A stretch of 64,000 bases of DNA from Eustoma russellianum (Eukaryota > Streptophyta > Magnoliopsida > Gentianales > Gentianaceae). The position numbers and the translations under genes were made by a program. The notes under the pieces were generated by a model. The model ran no database searches and had not been told where the DNA came from. It saw only the letters and a program-made list of their open reading frames with translations. The stretch is taken from the NCBI GenBank assembly GCA_036186865.1, contig AP025047.1, positions 24,763,693 through 24,827,692 on the forward strand. The letters are read 5' to 3'. Positions within the stretch are counted from its first letter, which is position 1, and every line of letters begins with the position of its first letter. This document shows, piece by piece, positions 46,257 to 59,027 of the stretch.

Positions 46257-48765
46257 AGAATTTCAGTATACGAATTGATGTCTAGAGTGATTACGAATCG
46301 ATTGAAAAATGTCACAAACTCCCTCATCTCTAGCCAACAAAGTGCTTTCATTTCGGGTCGGCTAATAACGGACAATGCAATAGTAGCCTTTGAGGCTTTT
46401 CACTCAATGAAAACAAATCAGGCGGGATGTGCCAACCATCTAGCCCTTAAGCTAGATATGGCCAATGCTTTTGACAGAATGGAGTGGGATTATCTAGAGA
46501 CAATGATGAAAAAGATGGAATTTCCTTCTAATATTGTATCACTAATCATGAAATGTGTGAGATCAGTGTCTTACCAGGTACTTATCAATGGATCACTAAG
46601 CCCAACATTTCGACCAACCAGAGGCATTCGACAAAGAGATCCCCTCTCCCCCTTTCTTTTTATCCTTTGCGTTGAAGGTTTAATAGCTATGATCAACAAG
46701 CTGCAGGCCTAGGCATTATCCGTGGACTCCAATTTGGCCTTCAGGGACCCCAACTAACACACCTTCTATTTGCCGACGATAGCTTGATTTTCTTGGAAGC
46801 TATTTCAAAAATGGGCTGGGTGTTCATGGATATCATCAATACCTACGAAGTGGCTTCGGGGCAAAAAATTAATCTAGCTAAGTCAACATTGCACTTCAGC
46901 AAAGGGATCGCAGAAGCTACATGAGAAACCATCTTAGTCGAAATGGGAATACCAAAGGGTGATGGGAAAGGAAAATATTTGGGGTTGCCATACATGACTT
47001 TTTACGTCCATAATAAGGTATGGAAGAAGCTTAGTGGATGGAAAGAAAAGTACCTCTCCCCTGCGGTCAAAGAGGTCCTTATTAAAGCAGTAATACAAGC
47101 TATACTAATGTATTTAATGCAATGTTTTGATCTACCCAAGGGTCTCATCTGTGACATAGAAGCGATGATCCGAAAATTTTATTGGAACAGTGGAGGAAAT
47201 GAGGGTACAGTCTATTGGAAAGCCTGGACGCACTGCTGTAAATCGAAATCTGACGGGGGGCTTGGCTTTAGAGACTTAGAATGTTTTAATTTGGCTATGT
47301 TAGCTAAGAAATCATGGAGGTTACTCAGACAACCAAACGCTATTCTCGCGCTAACCTTAAAGGCCAAGTATCATCCACAAACGAACATACTGGAGTCTTC
47401 TGCTAATCAGCGCGAGTCTCCTAAAAGGTAAAAATCTCCTGGTACATGGGCTCCGGTGGAGTGTTGGCAATGGTGAGAGTATTCGAGTATACATAGATCC
47501 ACGGATGCCTGCTGAGTCCGGCTTCCGCCCCATCCATCATACTTTCAGTCTCGATCATGGACTGATGGTCAGTGAACTTATCGATTATTCCACGTGGTCA
47601 TGGAAAACACAGCTGATTGATGAGCACTTCCTCAGTTTTGAGAAGGAAAAAATTCTAACCATTCCACTGCTTGAACATGGGGGAGATCAATTACTATGGC
47701 ATTACCACCCAAATAGTACTTATACAGCCAAGTCAGGATACCGGGTAGCAGCAAAGATAAAAAATGGCCTTGCCTCACCTCCAAGGTCCTCTACTTCACT
47801 GCCACGCCTTAATATGATGCTCAAAAGGATATGGACCGGTCCTATTTAGCTAAGGATAAAACACTTCATGTGGCGTGCCCTACACGACTCCCTCCCCACC
47901 GGCTCTAACTTAAAGAAACACGGTCTATCAGAAGCCCAGTGCCATATTTGCGGTGCTGAGAACAAAACGGCCAACCACCTTTTCCACCATTGTCGCCTTA
48001 TCAAAACGGTCGCATCCCTCACCACCAGCACGACTAAATGGCTATTGAGACCAGCTCTCAATCTTCTGGATCTCCTAGACATGATTTTGCAAGCTGATGG
48101 GCAAGAGGGGGTTGCGAAATTCTCCTCGCTACTTTGGCATGTTTGGAAAGCCCGTTGCCCATATATTTTTGAAGGTACTAACATTCGTATTCCTGCTCTT
48201 CTAGTGAATGCTAAAAGTTCAGCTGAGGAATTTCTGCTTGCTGCAACCAACGACAAATCTGAAATATTGGACAGGACAAAAAAACGCTAAATGGAACCCA
48301 CAAGCAGTTGGTTTTGTTAAGGTGAATGTCGATGGCTCACTGCGAAAGACGAAAGCAGCAATCGACGGCATACTAAGAGATTGCAATGGCCAAATACTGA
48401 ATGCGTTTACACAGCCAATTCTTAAAATTACATATATCGAGCTTTTGGAGCTGCATGCTATATATGAGGGCCTTCGACTCGCCTACGGTAGTGGCTTCAC
48501 TAATATCACTCTGGAAAGCGAATGCCTTCTGGCCATCTACCGCATTACCTCAATGGATGAAGATCTCATAATACACGGTTGTTTGGGGGCAGATTCGATC
48601 GCTAGCTTCATGTTAATTGACCATCGGTTTTGTGCATACTCGCCGACAATGTTATGTTTCAACCCACCTCCTAGTTCAATATGGCTTAAACACTACTGCA
48701 AACATAGATGGACTGACAATGTCCCTCTAAATGCACTAGCTGCATTTGCGGCTGACTATCTTTGA
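46257..48765 (+). pseudogene. LINE B, ORF2 with reverse transcriptase, zf-RVT and RNase H domains
   Basis: The copy begins inside reverse transcriptase (SRVITNRLKNVTNSLISSQQ, SAFISGRLITDNAIVAFEAF, LDMANAFDRMEWDYL, RGIRQRDPLSPFLF; FADDS near 46774). The thumb follows (YLGLPYMTFY, EKYLSPAVKEVLIKAVIQ, SDGGLGFRDLECFNLAMLAK), then a zinc-binding zf-RVT region (CHICGAENKTANHLFHHC near 47940), and a C-terminal RNase H-like domain (VKVNVDGSLRKT, ELLELHAIYEGL, LESECLLAI) ending at 48765. Frames shift at about 46712, 47431, 47849 and 48208-48290, and TGA occurs at 46922-46924, so it is inactive. A terminal RNase H is known in some plant L1-type LINEs. It is better preserved than LINE A. Confidence 0.88.
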
Positions 48766-48807
48766 ATTTATGAAAGCCTATTTTACTTTTAAAAAAACTA
48801 TGGTCGC

Positions 48808-49327
48808 TGTAAAATTTCTAACAATTCCTCAAAAACGTAAGCGATTACAACAAAATACCAAACAAGAAGGGAAGAAGCTTGCTCAAGGAGCAAGAACGAA
48901 TGAAAAGAAAAAATCACAGGGAGAGGAAAAAGGCAACTCAAATTGCTTCGAATTCACAAGAATTTAACTAACTTCTTCGGTTGGTTACAACGCAGACTTA
49001 AAGGGGAGAAAGAAGATACACAGTGCAAAATGTCACAAACACCCTTAGACATACTTCGCTCACTCCTAATTACATAAGGGCAAAATGGTTATTTCATACT
49101 TTTAAAACAAATTCGCGCGCACAACTCTCCTTCCTCCTCAGCTCTCCTTCGCACCATCTGCACGCTCCCTACCGTTTGCGTCCGTCCCCATGGTAACCGT
49201 CTGTCTCCTTCCACAACTACTCATCAACATGACACCTAAAGGTGTCAATCGTTGATTGGTCCCTTGAATTCAACATTAGCTCGCCAGTCTGCCACTGACG
49301 TCTCAGGCTCTTGCCATGGCTTCAACA
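48808..49327 (-). repeat. 3' LTR of element 6
   Basis: On the plus strand it runs from TGTAAAATTTCTAACAATT to GCTTCAACA and is nearly identical to 53998-54518. Confidence 0.95.
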
Positions 49328-49340
49328 CCCCCCCTCAAGG

Positions 49341-52300
49341 TCAGCCATCTGATCTTGGCTTGGCATATAGACTGTGAATTCCCATTGCATTGACCAACTG
49401 TGCAGATCTCCTATAATCCAGTGCCTTAGTAAATAAATTTGCAAGTTGCACTTCCGTTCTCACAGGCATCAATTTTAGTGTTCCATCCTGCACCTTGTCC
49501 CTTACCACATGGCAGTCAATCTCTATGTGCTTCATTCTTTCATGAAATATAGGATTTTCTGCGATGTGTATTGCACTCTTGCAATCACAGAAGACCTCCA
49601 CTGGTTTCTGTCCTCCCAGACCCAATTCATCCAACAAGTATAAGAGCCACTGAATCTCACAAGTGACTAAAGCCATTGCTCTGTATTCCGCCTCCGCTGA
49701 TGACCTGGATACAGTCGTCTGTTTCTTAGCCTTCCACGAAATTAGTGCATTCCCTAAGAAGACGCAGTATCCTGTGACTGACCTTCTCGTTTCATGACAG
49801 CCACCCCAGTCAGCGTCTACAAATGATTTCAGTCTCAATTCACTAGTTTTTGGAAATAACAATCCTTGTCCCACTGTGCCCTTGATATAACTGAGTACTC
49901 TGTGTGCTGCCCTCATATGGTTTTCAGTAGGGCAGTCCATAAATTGACTGAGTTGCTGAACTGCAAATGCAATGTCTGGTCTAGAAATGGTAAGGTATAT
50001 TAATTTGCCCACCAGTCTTCTATACTGAGTAGAGTCAAGCAACAAAGGTGAATCATTATGGGTCATGCTCGAATGACTTTCCATTGGAGTTCTGGCAGGC
50101 TTAGCCTCTGTGAATCCAGCTTGATCAAGCATTTCTAGTGTGTACTTCCTCTAATTTATATGAATGCCTTCCTTACCCTGAGCTACCTCAATGCCCAAAA
50201 AGAATTTCAGCCTGCCTAAGTCCTTGATCTTGAACTCATCGTTTAGTGCCTGCTTGATCTCTGTAATGGCCCCCTCATTGTCACAAGTGACAATGATATC
50301 ATCAACATACACCAAAAGAATTAAGAGAGACTGACCAACATGCTTAGTGAACATAGTGTAATCGCACTTAGATTGTTGGAAGCCCTTTCCAACCAGGAAC
50401 CTAGTCAAGGTGACATTCCATTCCCTACTAGCCTGTTTAAGCCCATACAATGACTTATGCAACTTACGTACCTTACTGCAATCAGACACATCCAAACCGG
50501 GGGGAGGCAGCATATAGATCTCTTCATGCAAATCTCCGTGCAAAAATGCATTGTTTACGTCTAACTGGTTAATGGGCCATTGAAACTGGGCTACCATTGC
50601 AAGGATCACCCTTACTGTGGTCATCTTGGCCACTGGTGAAAACGTGTCCTGGTAGTCTAGGCCGTACTGCTGAGTATATCCTTTGGCCACCAACCGTGCT
50701 TTGTGTCTTTCCACCGTTCCATCAGCCTTTAGCTTGACTTTGTACACCCATTTGCATCCAATGGGATATTTGCCCTCAGGCAATGTCACCAAACTCCACG
50801 TCTGGTTGGCTTCCAGTGCTGCCAATTCTTTTGCCATGGCTGCCTGCCATACAGCTGATCCAGCAGCCTCTGCATAATTCTTAGGTTCTGTGTGTGCATT
50901 CAAACTATAAATGTATGCCTTGTATTGTGGAGCTAGTGATGCATAAGACATGTAATTACGCATAGGATGAGGAGAAGTGTGTTTGGGTATAGAGTCAGCC
51001 TGTGATGTAGTCAATGAATTACAATGATAGTCCTGAAGATATAAGGGAGGACGTCTGGACCGTTGAGGATGTGTGTTTTGAACTATTGGAAGGTCAATCA
51101 CAATGGAACCATGTGGCAGAGGTTCATGTGTGGGTGACTGTGTTGAAGTGGGTAGAGTCAGATCATCGGGATGAAGGCTGTTTGATGACGGTTCTTGGGA
51201 TGAAGGTGAGTTGGGAGACTGTGGAGATGAATTGTTTGGATTATGATTGAGTTGGGGCGTGTCAGGCGTTTCTGTGTAATTGGCAGGTTGTGAAGTGTTG
51301 GGCAAAAATTGGTAGTATGAGTCAGTGGAGTAAGAGGGCATGAATGAAGGGATCACCCGATCTGAATCAGTATGTGCCTCAGAACGAAAGGGAAAGGTTG
51401 ATTCAAAGAACACAACATCTCTTGAGATATAAACATCCTTGGTATTCAGGTCCTGTAGAACATATCCTTTTGTAGTATGTGACAATCCAAGGAACACACT
51501 TCTGTGAGCTCTAGCTTCAAACTTTTCTTTATGCGCATGAGTATTGGTTCCAAAGGCTAGGCAGCCAAAGGTCCTGAGGTTGCTGTATGTAGGTAGGTTT
51601 TTGTAAAGAAGTTCATATGGGGTTTTGTGTTGAAGAACAGGGGTAGGAGTGATGTTAATGAGGTATACTGAGTGTTGGATACAGAAACCCCAATAAGTAG
51701 AGGGCAGATGAGATTGGAACCTAAGCGCTCTTGCCACATTGAGGATATGTTGGTGCTTCCTTTCAACAATCCCATTTTGTTGAGGGGTGTTGACACATGT
51801 GGTCTGGTGCAATATACCATGAGAGGCATAGAATTCATTCATTTTGAATTCTTGTCCGTTGTCAGTTCTTATAGTTTTGATCTTGGCATCAAAATGAACA
51901 GATACAAAATGATAGAAACTCTCAACAATGGACCTGGTTTCACCTTTATTATTCATCAAGTACACCCAACAGTATCTACTACAATCATCAACTATTGTAA
52001 CAAAGTAGTGCTGTTTATACAATGTGGGGTATTTATATGGTCCCCAAATGTCTATGTGTATAAGGGAAAAAGGGCTATCAGAAGATGAAGTGGATACTGG
52101 AAATGGGTTTCTCTTTTGTTTTGCAAGGGGACAAACTGTACATTCATATTCAGAATCTGACACATGCACCATTGGCTCAATCTTCTGAACTTCCTTTTGT
52201 CTTTTCACAGACATATGTCCTAGTCTCGAGTGCCACAACATACCATCTGAGAGGCTGGCAGTACATGTCAGGTGGGATGAATGAGAAGCATCTGGTTTTG

Positions 52301-53939
52301 GATTGCCATGAAGATGGTAAAGGCCTTGGTCTACCTCAGCTGAACCAATCATCTTCTTGGTTCTGAGGTCCTGAATCAGGCAGACATTGGAACAGAGAGC
52401 AACAACAAATAGGTTTGATTGAGTGAGTTTACTGAGTGGCAAAAGGTTAAACGCAAATGCTGGCACATAGAAGACATTGGTAAGAACCAGATTGGAATTT
52501 ATACTGACTGTGCCAACATGTGTAACTTTGGCTAGAGATTTATTTGGCAGTGTCACAGAGATAGCTTCAATAGGACGATGGGAATCAAACAAGTGAATGC
52601 AAGAACATATGTGATCACTAGCCCCAGAATCCAAAATCCATACATTTAAGTTTGAAAACAGTACATTACCTGAAGCATTACCAGAGGTTGTGGATTGCTG
52701 GGCTGACATAACAGCATGACGAACATTGTCAACAGCACTAGAATCAACCAGACTCTTCCCTGCTCCTTCTTGTCTCTCCTGTAACAAGCTCATCAATTGA
52801 GCATACTGCTCTTGTGTCAGCATAGGAGTCATTTGAGTCATAGCATTCTGTGGTCCATACAGTCCCGGATTCACATCATCATATGCACCATAGTCCTCAT
52901 ATTCTACAGCATTGACATTGTCTCCTACCATCACACCACCACCTTCGTTACTGACCATGTTCACATGACTCTTGGGCTTGTACCCTGGGGGGTATCCATA
53001 CTTTTTATAGCACTTATCAACTGTATGACCAGTCATGTTACAATGACTGCATATAGGGATCTTGCTATTGTTCTGATTATATCTGGGCATCTCACGCGTG
53101 AAACCTCTACCACGCTGCCTCTGCCAAGCATTAGTCATGGAACCATCGCTATAACCCCTAGACTCATATGCATTGCCCCTACCTGCACCATTCACATTCA
53201 TCACCATTGAAGGATTATTATTGAATCCATATTGACTCACTGAGTAGTTCAACTTCCTCTCCAATTTCACCGCCATAGCAAATGCAGACTTTAAATCCGG
53301 TAAGGGAGTGGACAACAACACTTGTGATTTTACCGCCTCAAACTGGTCATTCAGACCCTTCAAAAACTTAATTACGCAATCATTTTCCACAAATTTGTTA
53401 ATCTCAACTGTGAGATTACAGGTGCATCTTCTGCACGTACAGGCAGGCACTGATCTTAACACTAACAGCTCTTCCCACACGCTTTTCAACTTTGTATAAT
53501 ATTCAATCACACTACTGTTTTCTTGCTTAATAGAGTAGAATTCCCCCTGTAGATCTGAAAGTCTAAAGGAATCAGCATTGCCATACCTGAATTTCAAGTC
53601 ATTCTAGATATCCATTGCAGAATCCAGCCATATCACACTCTGGCTGATGCTGGGAGTCAAAGAATTAATCAACCAAGACGCCACCATATTGTTGGCTTCC
53701 ATCCAAGAATTGTACCTCCTTGCTCCCTCCGTTGGCTTCTCAATTGTACCATTCACAAACCCTATCTTATTCTTGGATTCCAACGCTCTTCTTACGGACC
53801 TACTCCAACCATGGTAATTATTCCCATCAAGCAGCGGCTGAACCAAAACTGTGGAAGGATTATCACTTGGATGAATGAAGTATGGATCATCCGATGGATC
53901 CACTTGAATCGAAGGTGATGCAGAAGAGGAGGACGCCAT
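49341..53939 (-). pseudogene. gag-pol polyprotein of element 6, one frame with two nonsense codons
   Basis: From MASSSSASPSIQVDPSDD at 53939 (an upstream Met in the same frame is possible) the frame runs 1,533 codons to a stop at 49341 without any frameshift. Only two in-frame stops are present: TAG at 53604-53606 where Trp is expected (AMDI, stop, NDLKF) and TAG at 50151-50153 where Gln is likely (GIHIN, stop, RKYTLEM). Domains in order: gag, zinc knuckle CSHCNMTGHTVDKC (about 297-310), protease ILDSGASDH (Asp near 437), pre-integrase LWHSRLGHMS, integrase HIDIWGPYK, RTDNGQEF and GIVERKHQH, reverse transcriptase [10 protein letters not shown] and YVDDIIVTC (about 1211), then RNase H with SSAEAEYRAMAL and LANLFTKAL. 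It is a very recent loss of function, and is closely related to element 7. Confidence 0.95.
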
Positions 53940-53997
53940 TGAATTGTTGTCTGATACAGCGAAGGTACCAAAATTCATCAAACACTCTCTGATACCA

Positions 53998-54518
53998 TGT
54001 AAAATTTCTAACAATTCCTCAAAAACGTAAGAGATTACAACAAAATACCAAACAAGAAGGGAAGAAGCTTGCTCAAGGAGCAAGAACGAATGAAAAGAAA
54101 AAATCACAGGGAGAGGAAAAAGGCAACTCAAATTGCTTCGAATTCACAAGAATTGTAACTAACTTCTTCGGTTGGTTACAACGCAGACTTAAAGGGGAGA
54201 AAGAAGATACACAGTGCAAAATGTCACAAACACCCCTAGACATACTTCGCTCACTCCTAATTACATAAGGGCAAAATGGTTATTTCATACTTTTAAAACA
54301 AATTCGCGCGCACAACTCTTCTTCCTCCTCAGCTCTCCTTCGCACCATTTGCATGCTCCCTACCATTTGCGTCCGTCCCCATGGTAACCGTCTGTCTCCT
54401 TCCACAACTAATCATCAACATGACACCTAAAGGTGTCAATCGTTGATTGGTCCCTTGAATTCAACATTAGCTCGCCAGTCTGCCACTGACGTCTCAGGCT
54501 CTTGCCATGGCTTCAACA
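53998..54518 (-). repeat. 5' LTR of element 6
   Basis: Partner of 48808-49327; the primer site lies directly beside it at 53986-53997. Confidence 0.95.
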
Positions 54519-55242
54519 GTCGCCGAAAGTTAAATCCCCAAGCTTTCGCTCAAATTACATCATTTTGTTGTCTGATTTAACTACTTGAACTTGGATCCAG
54601 AGGGGAAGAAACACATTTGCAAAAAAAAAAAATTAATCATTATGATTCAAAGCGTATTAGTAAGCTATAGGACCTTAATATTCATTTGAAGAACAATAGA
54701 GATATCAATATTTATCAATGTAAATATGCTAGGATCGTGTAAAAAAACTGATGTTATAATCATTTGTAGTATGATGTACACTATTTGTTAATGGAGTTGC
54801 TCAATATACTCATTCTTTCAGTATTAGAATTAATTAGTTTGCTTCAAGAAGATAATTGAGCTATAAAAAAATTTATTGATTTTTAATCGAGTTTAATGGT
54901 TGTCGTGATTCTAATTAGATATTGATGATATCACTAACTCCATTAACGGATAGGTCTAATATAATGTCGATATTATTATGTGTTTGGACTCATTTCACAT
55001 TGTTTTTGTGCATATTATTGTGAATCTTGCATGTTTTGGTTTATGAAGCCTTGATTAGATGTTATTATGTTTTTGGAACAAGAGATTTCCTTTTGCTCTT
55101 TATGTAATTTTTAGGGCTAAAATGTCGATTGGACAATGAATTGCAGGAAAGGAGGAGCAAGTTGGAGCAAAAAGAGGAAAGAAGAAAGCAAAGGATATGT
55201 CATGCAGCAAAAGAAATAGCTCGTTGAAGCGAGCAAAGGCAG
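54519..55242. other. Spacer right of element 6
   Basis: AT-rich, 720 bases. It begins with the second GTCGC copy. No gene or repeat was recognised. Confidence 0.5.
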
Positions 55243-55905
55243 ATATTCTACTTAAATTCTTTTTTGTTTTTGCTAAGAGCTTAGATATTAAGTGCAATCT
55301 AGTATTATTTCCCTCTTAAATCCTCCTGTCTTTAGTTCTTTTCTTTCATTTTTGCAATATGGATGCTTGGATGAAGGTTGCACACAAGGTGTTTGTGAAG
55401 CTTAAGTGGTCATCACTTGCTTTTAGCTTGGAATTTCTTAGCTAAATTCTAGTTAGTGAGAATGTTAAAGGAGGAGATTTCACTTAGGGTTGGTTACTTA
55501 GTTCTTGCATTATTATTTAGGTTACTTGCATCTAGTTAATTTAAATTAATCTACCTATGCTCAATGAGTTATTTAATGTTCCTATAATTATAGACCTAGT
55601 TCTTGTGGGATCGACCCCTGCTCTTCTATTTACTTATAAGATTAGGATGTCGGGATTTTGTTTGGTGTAGCAATGACACATCATTAACGAATATGTATTT
55701 ACATTGGGAAGTTGAGTTATATCTCGAAATTCTAGTAAACAACCACAAAGCTAAAGAATAGTATGGACTATATATTGTTTCAATATATTTTTAGACCAAT
55801 CTCATGTCTTTTTTATCGATTCGCTATGATTCTCAGACAATCTTTACTGGATCCAAAGATAAGATCTAAAAGAGCCGAGACATTCGATTAAGGCAAAACA
55901 TAATA

Positions 55906-56375
55906 TGTTACAAAAAGCGCTAAAGTGAAGGAAGAAAGAGAAAGCACAATCCAAACAAAAGTGGTGTTGGTGCAACAACGTCCATTGAATCAAACAGAGA
56001 GATAAGGGCCATGATGGTGTCTTGATGAGCTGACAATATGTGGAAGCATCTCTGGTGTGTCAGTGGGTGCTTCGAGTTTTGCAGATGTGCAGGAGGTTGC
56101 AGCGAACAGAAGCAGGCTGGAGAAAAAGAAAGAAGTTGGCGCCAGCGGTTTAAAAGTAGTGAAAAGACTTTTATGCCCTTTACGTTTAATAAATGATATT
56201 CAACAAGGATAATATAGTCATTTTACACTTTTTTACCTCTTCATTCGAATGTATAAAACAGGTAGCAGGGAAATCAATAAAAAATTGGTTCCTGTTTCTT
56301 CTATAGAATTTTCTCTTCTTTATTCCAAATTCTCTTCTGTATGTATTTCTCTTAATTTATGTGATCAATTTGACA
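55906..56375 (+). repeat. Copia LTR, tandem copy 1
   Basis: 470 bp from TGTTACAAAAAGCGC to ATCAATTTGACA. It lacks about 25 bases (around gcagttgaacctgtga) present in the other copies. It is followed by primer site TGGTATCAGAGC at 56376-56387 and a leader, but no gag. Confidence 0.88.
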
Positions 56376-57121
56376 TGGTATCAGAGCAAGATATATTGAT
56401 CACTTAGAGTGCAAAACTCTAAATTTTTCCTTCTCCATCTTTACTTCCCTCTCTAGAATTCTGCTTAAATTCTTCTTTGTTTTTGCAAAGAGCTTAGATA
56501 TTAAGGGCAATCAAGTATTATTTCCCTCTTAAATCCTCCTGTCGTTAGTTCTTTTCTTTCATTTTTGCAATATGGATGCTTGGATGAAGGTTGCACACAA
56601 GATGTTTATGAAGCTTAAGTGGTCATCACTTGCTTTTAGCTTGGAATTTCCTAGCTAAATTCTAGTTAGTAAGAATGTTAAGGAGGAGATTTCACTTAAG
56701 GTTGGTTAGTTAGTTCTTGCAGTAATATTTAGGTTAATTACATCTAGTTAACTTAAATTAATCTACCTAGGCTCAATGAGTTATTTAATGTTCCTATGAT
56801 TATAGACCTAGTTCTTGTGGGATCGACCTCTACTCTTCTATTTCCTTATAAGATTAGGATGTCGGGATTTTGTTTGGTGTAGCAATGACACATCATTAAC
56901 GAATATGTATTTACATTGGGAAGTTGAGTTATATCTCGAAATTCTAGTAAACAACCACATAAAGCTAAAGACTAGTGTGGACTATATATTGTTTCAATAT
57001 TATTTTTTAGACCAATCTCATGTCTTTTTTATCAATTCGCTATGATTCTCAGACAATCTTTACTCGATTCAAAGATAAGATCTAAAAGAACCGAGACATT
57101 CGATTAAGGCAAAACATAATA

Positions 57122-57619
57122 TGTTACCGAAAGCGCTAAAGTGAAGGAAGAAAGAGAAAGCACAATCCAAACAAAAGTGGTCTTGGTGCAACGACGTCCA
57201 TTGGTTCAAACAGAGAGATAAGGGTCAGGATGGTGTCTTAATGAGCTGGCAATATGTGGAAGCATCTCTAGTGTGTGTCACGTGGGTGCTGCGAGTTTTG
57301 CGGATGTGCAGGAGGTTGCAGCAAGCAGAAGCAGGCTGGAGAAGAAGAAGGAAGTTGGCGCTAGCGGTTTAAAATACTGAAAAGACTTTTATGCCGTTTA
57401 TGTAACGTTGAATAAATGATATTCAGTAAGGATAATATAGTCATTTTACACTGTTTTTCCCTCTTTATTTGACTGTATAAAACGGGTAGCAGCAAAGCAG
57501 TTGAACCTGTGAGAAATCAATCAAGAAATTGGTTCCATTTTCTTCTATAGAATTTTCTCTTCTTCATTCCAAATTCTCTCCTGTGCGTATTTCTCTTGAT
57601 TACTGTGATCAATTTGACA
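57122..57619 (+). repeat. Copia LTR, tandem copy 2
   Basis: 498 bp from TGTTACCGAAAGCGC to ATCAATTTGACA. It is followed by primer site TAGTATCAGAGC (one change) at 57620-57631, again without gag. Confidence 0.88.
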
Positions 57620-58363
57620 TAGTATCAGAGCAAGATATAATGATCACTTAGAGTGCAAAACTCTGAATTCTTCCTTCTCCATCTTTACTTCATCTCTAGA
57701 ATTCTATTTGAATTCTTCTTTGTTTCTGCTTAGAGCTTAGATATTAAGGGCAATCTAGTATTATTTCCCTCTTAAATCCTCCTGTCTTTAGTTTTTTTCT
57801 TTCATTTTTGCAATATAGATGCTTGGATGAAGGTTCACACAAGGTGTTTATGAAGCTTAAGTGGTCATCACTTGCTTTTAGCTTGGAATTTCGTAGCTAA
57901 ATTATAGTTAGTAAGAATGTTAAAGGAGGAGATTTCACTTAGGGTTAGTTACTTAGTTCTTGCAGTAATATTTAGGTTACTTGCATCTAGTTAACTTAAA
58001 TTAATCTACCTAGGCTCAATGAGTTATTTAATGTTCGTATGATTATAGACCTAGTTCTTATGGGATCGACCCCTACTCTTCTATTTACTTATAAGATTAG
58101 GATGTCGGGATTTTTTTTGGTGTACCAATGACACATCATTAACAAATATGTATTTACATTGGGAAGTTGAGTTATATCTTGAATTCTAGTAAACAACCGC
58201 ATAAAGCTAAAGTCTAGTGTGGACTATATATTGTTTCAATATTATTTTTTAGACCAATCTCATGCTTTTTTTATCTATTCACTATGATTCTCAAACAATC
58301 TTTATTCGATCCAAAGATAAGATCTAAAAGAGCCGAAACATTCGATTAAGGCAAAACATAATA

Positions 58364-58862
58364 TGTTACAGAAAGCGCTGAAGTGAAGGAAGAAGGAGAA
58401 AGCACAATCCAAACAAAAGTGGTGCTGGTGCAACAATTTCCATTGGATCAAACCGAGAGATAAGGGCCAAGATGGTGTCTTGATGAACTGGCAATATGTG
58501 GTAGCATCTCTAGTGTGTGTCACGTGGGTGTTGCGAGTTTTGCAGATGTGCAGGAGGTTGCAGCGAGCTGAAGCAGGATGGAGAAGAAGAAGGAAGTTGG
58601 TGCCAGCGGTTTAGAATTAGTGAAAAGACTTTTATGCCTTTTATGTAACGTTTAATAAATGATATTCATTAAGGATAATATAGTCATTTTACATTGTTTT
58701 TCCCTCTTCATTCGAATGTATAAAACGGGTAGCAGAAAAGCGATTGAACCTGTGAGAAATCAATCAAGAAATTGGTTCCATTTTCTTCTATAGAATTTTC
58801 TCTGCTTCATTCCAAATTCTCTCATGTGCGTATTTCTCTTGATTACTCTGATCAATTTGACA
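58364..58862 (+). repeat. 5' LTR of element 7 (third tandem copy)
   Basis: 499 bp, TGTTACAGAAAGCGCTG to ATCAATTTGACA. It is similar to copies 1 and 2 and to 63357-63847. Confidence 0.92.
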
Positions 58863-59027
58863 TGGTATCGGAGCAAGATATATTGATCACTTAGAGTGCA
58901 AAACTCTGAATTCTTTCGATATGCTCTTTTGATCAATATAGATCATGGAGTGTGCATAGTTTGTTTTTCAGCTTGGTGAAATTTCTTCTCTCCTCAATCA
59001 GATTTTTGATATCATGATTTAGTAGTC

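Larger units (their letters stand above)
48808..54518 (-). mobile_element. Ty1/copia LTR retrotransposon, element 6 (nearly intact, young)
   Basis: 5,711 bp with target duplication GTCGC (48803-48807 and 54519-54523). LTRs of 520 and 521 bp differ at about seven positions plus one indel by eye. The primer site TGGTATCAGAGA (minus strand, 53986-53997) matches initiator tRNA-Met, and the polypurine tract GAGGGGGGG (49328-49336) abuts the 3' LTR. One reading frame covers gag to RNase H. It lacks the ATCGATCGAT arrays of elements 1-5. It inserted just after LINE B. Confidence 0.96.
55243..58922 (+). repeat. Three tandem 1.2-kb units, each with a copia LTR, primer site and leader
   Basis: Units start at about 55243, 56457 and 57698 (variants of gaattctgcttaaattcttc) and are about 1,214, 1,241 and 1,225 bp. 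Each has about 660 bases of non-copia sequence with gggatcgacccctnctctt, typical of the end of some plant Ty3 LTRs. Then comes a copia LTR (55906-56375, 57122-57619, 58364-58862), a primer site (TGGTATCAGAGC and variants) and about 60-80 bases of leader. Only the third unit continues into an internal region (element 7). The joints between units share an extra ccttctccatctttactt segment, so they were formed by one event and then multiplied. Confidence 0.88.

Noticed and set aside
50683..53499. Plus-strand open frames opposite element 6 polyprotein
   Set aside because: They are shadows of the long minus-strand frame and have no motifs of their own.
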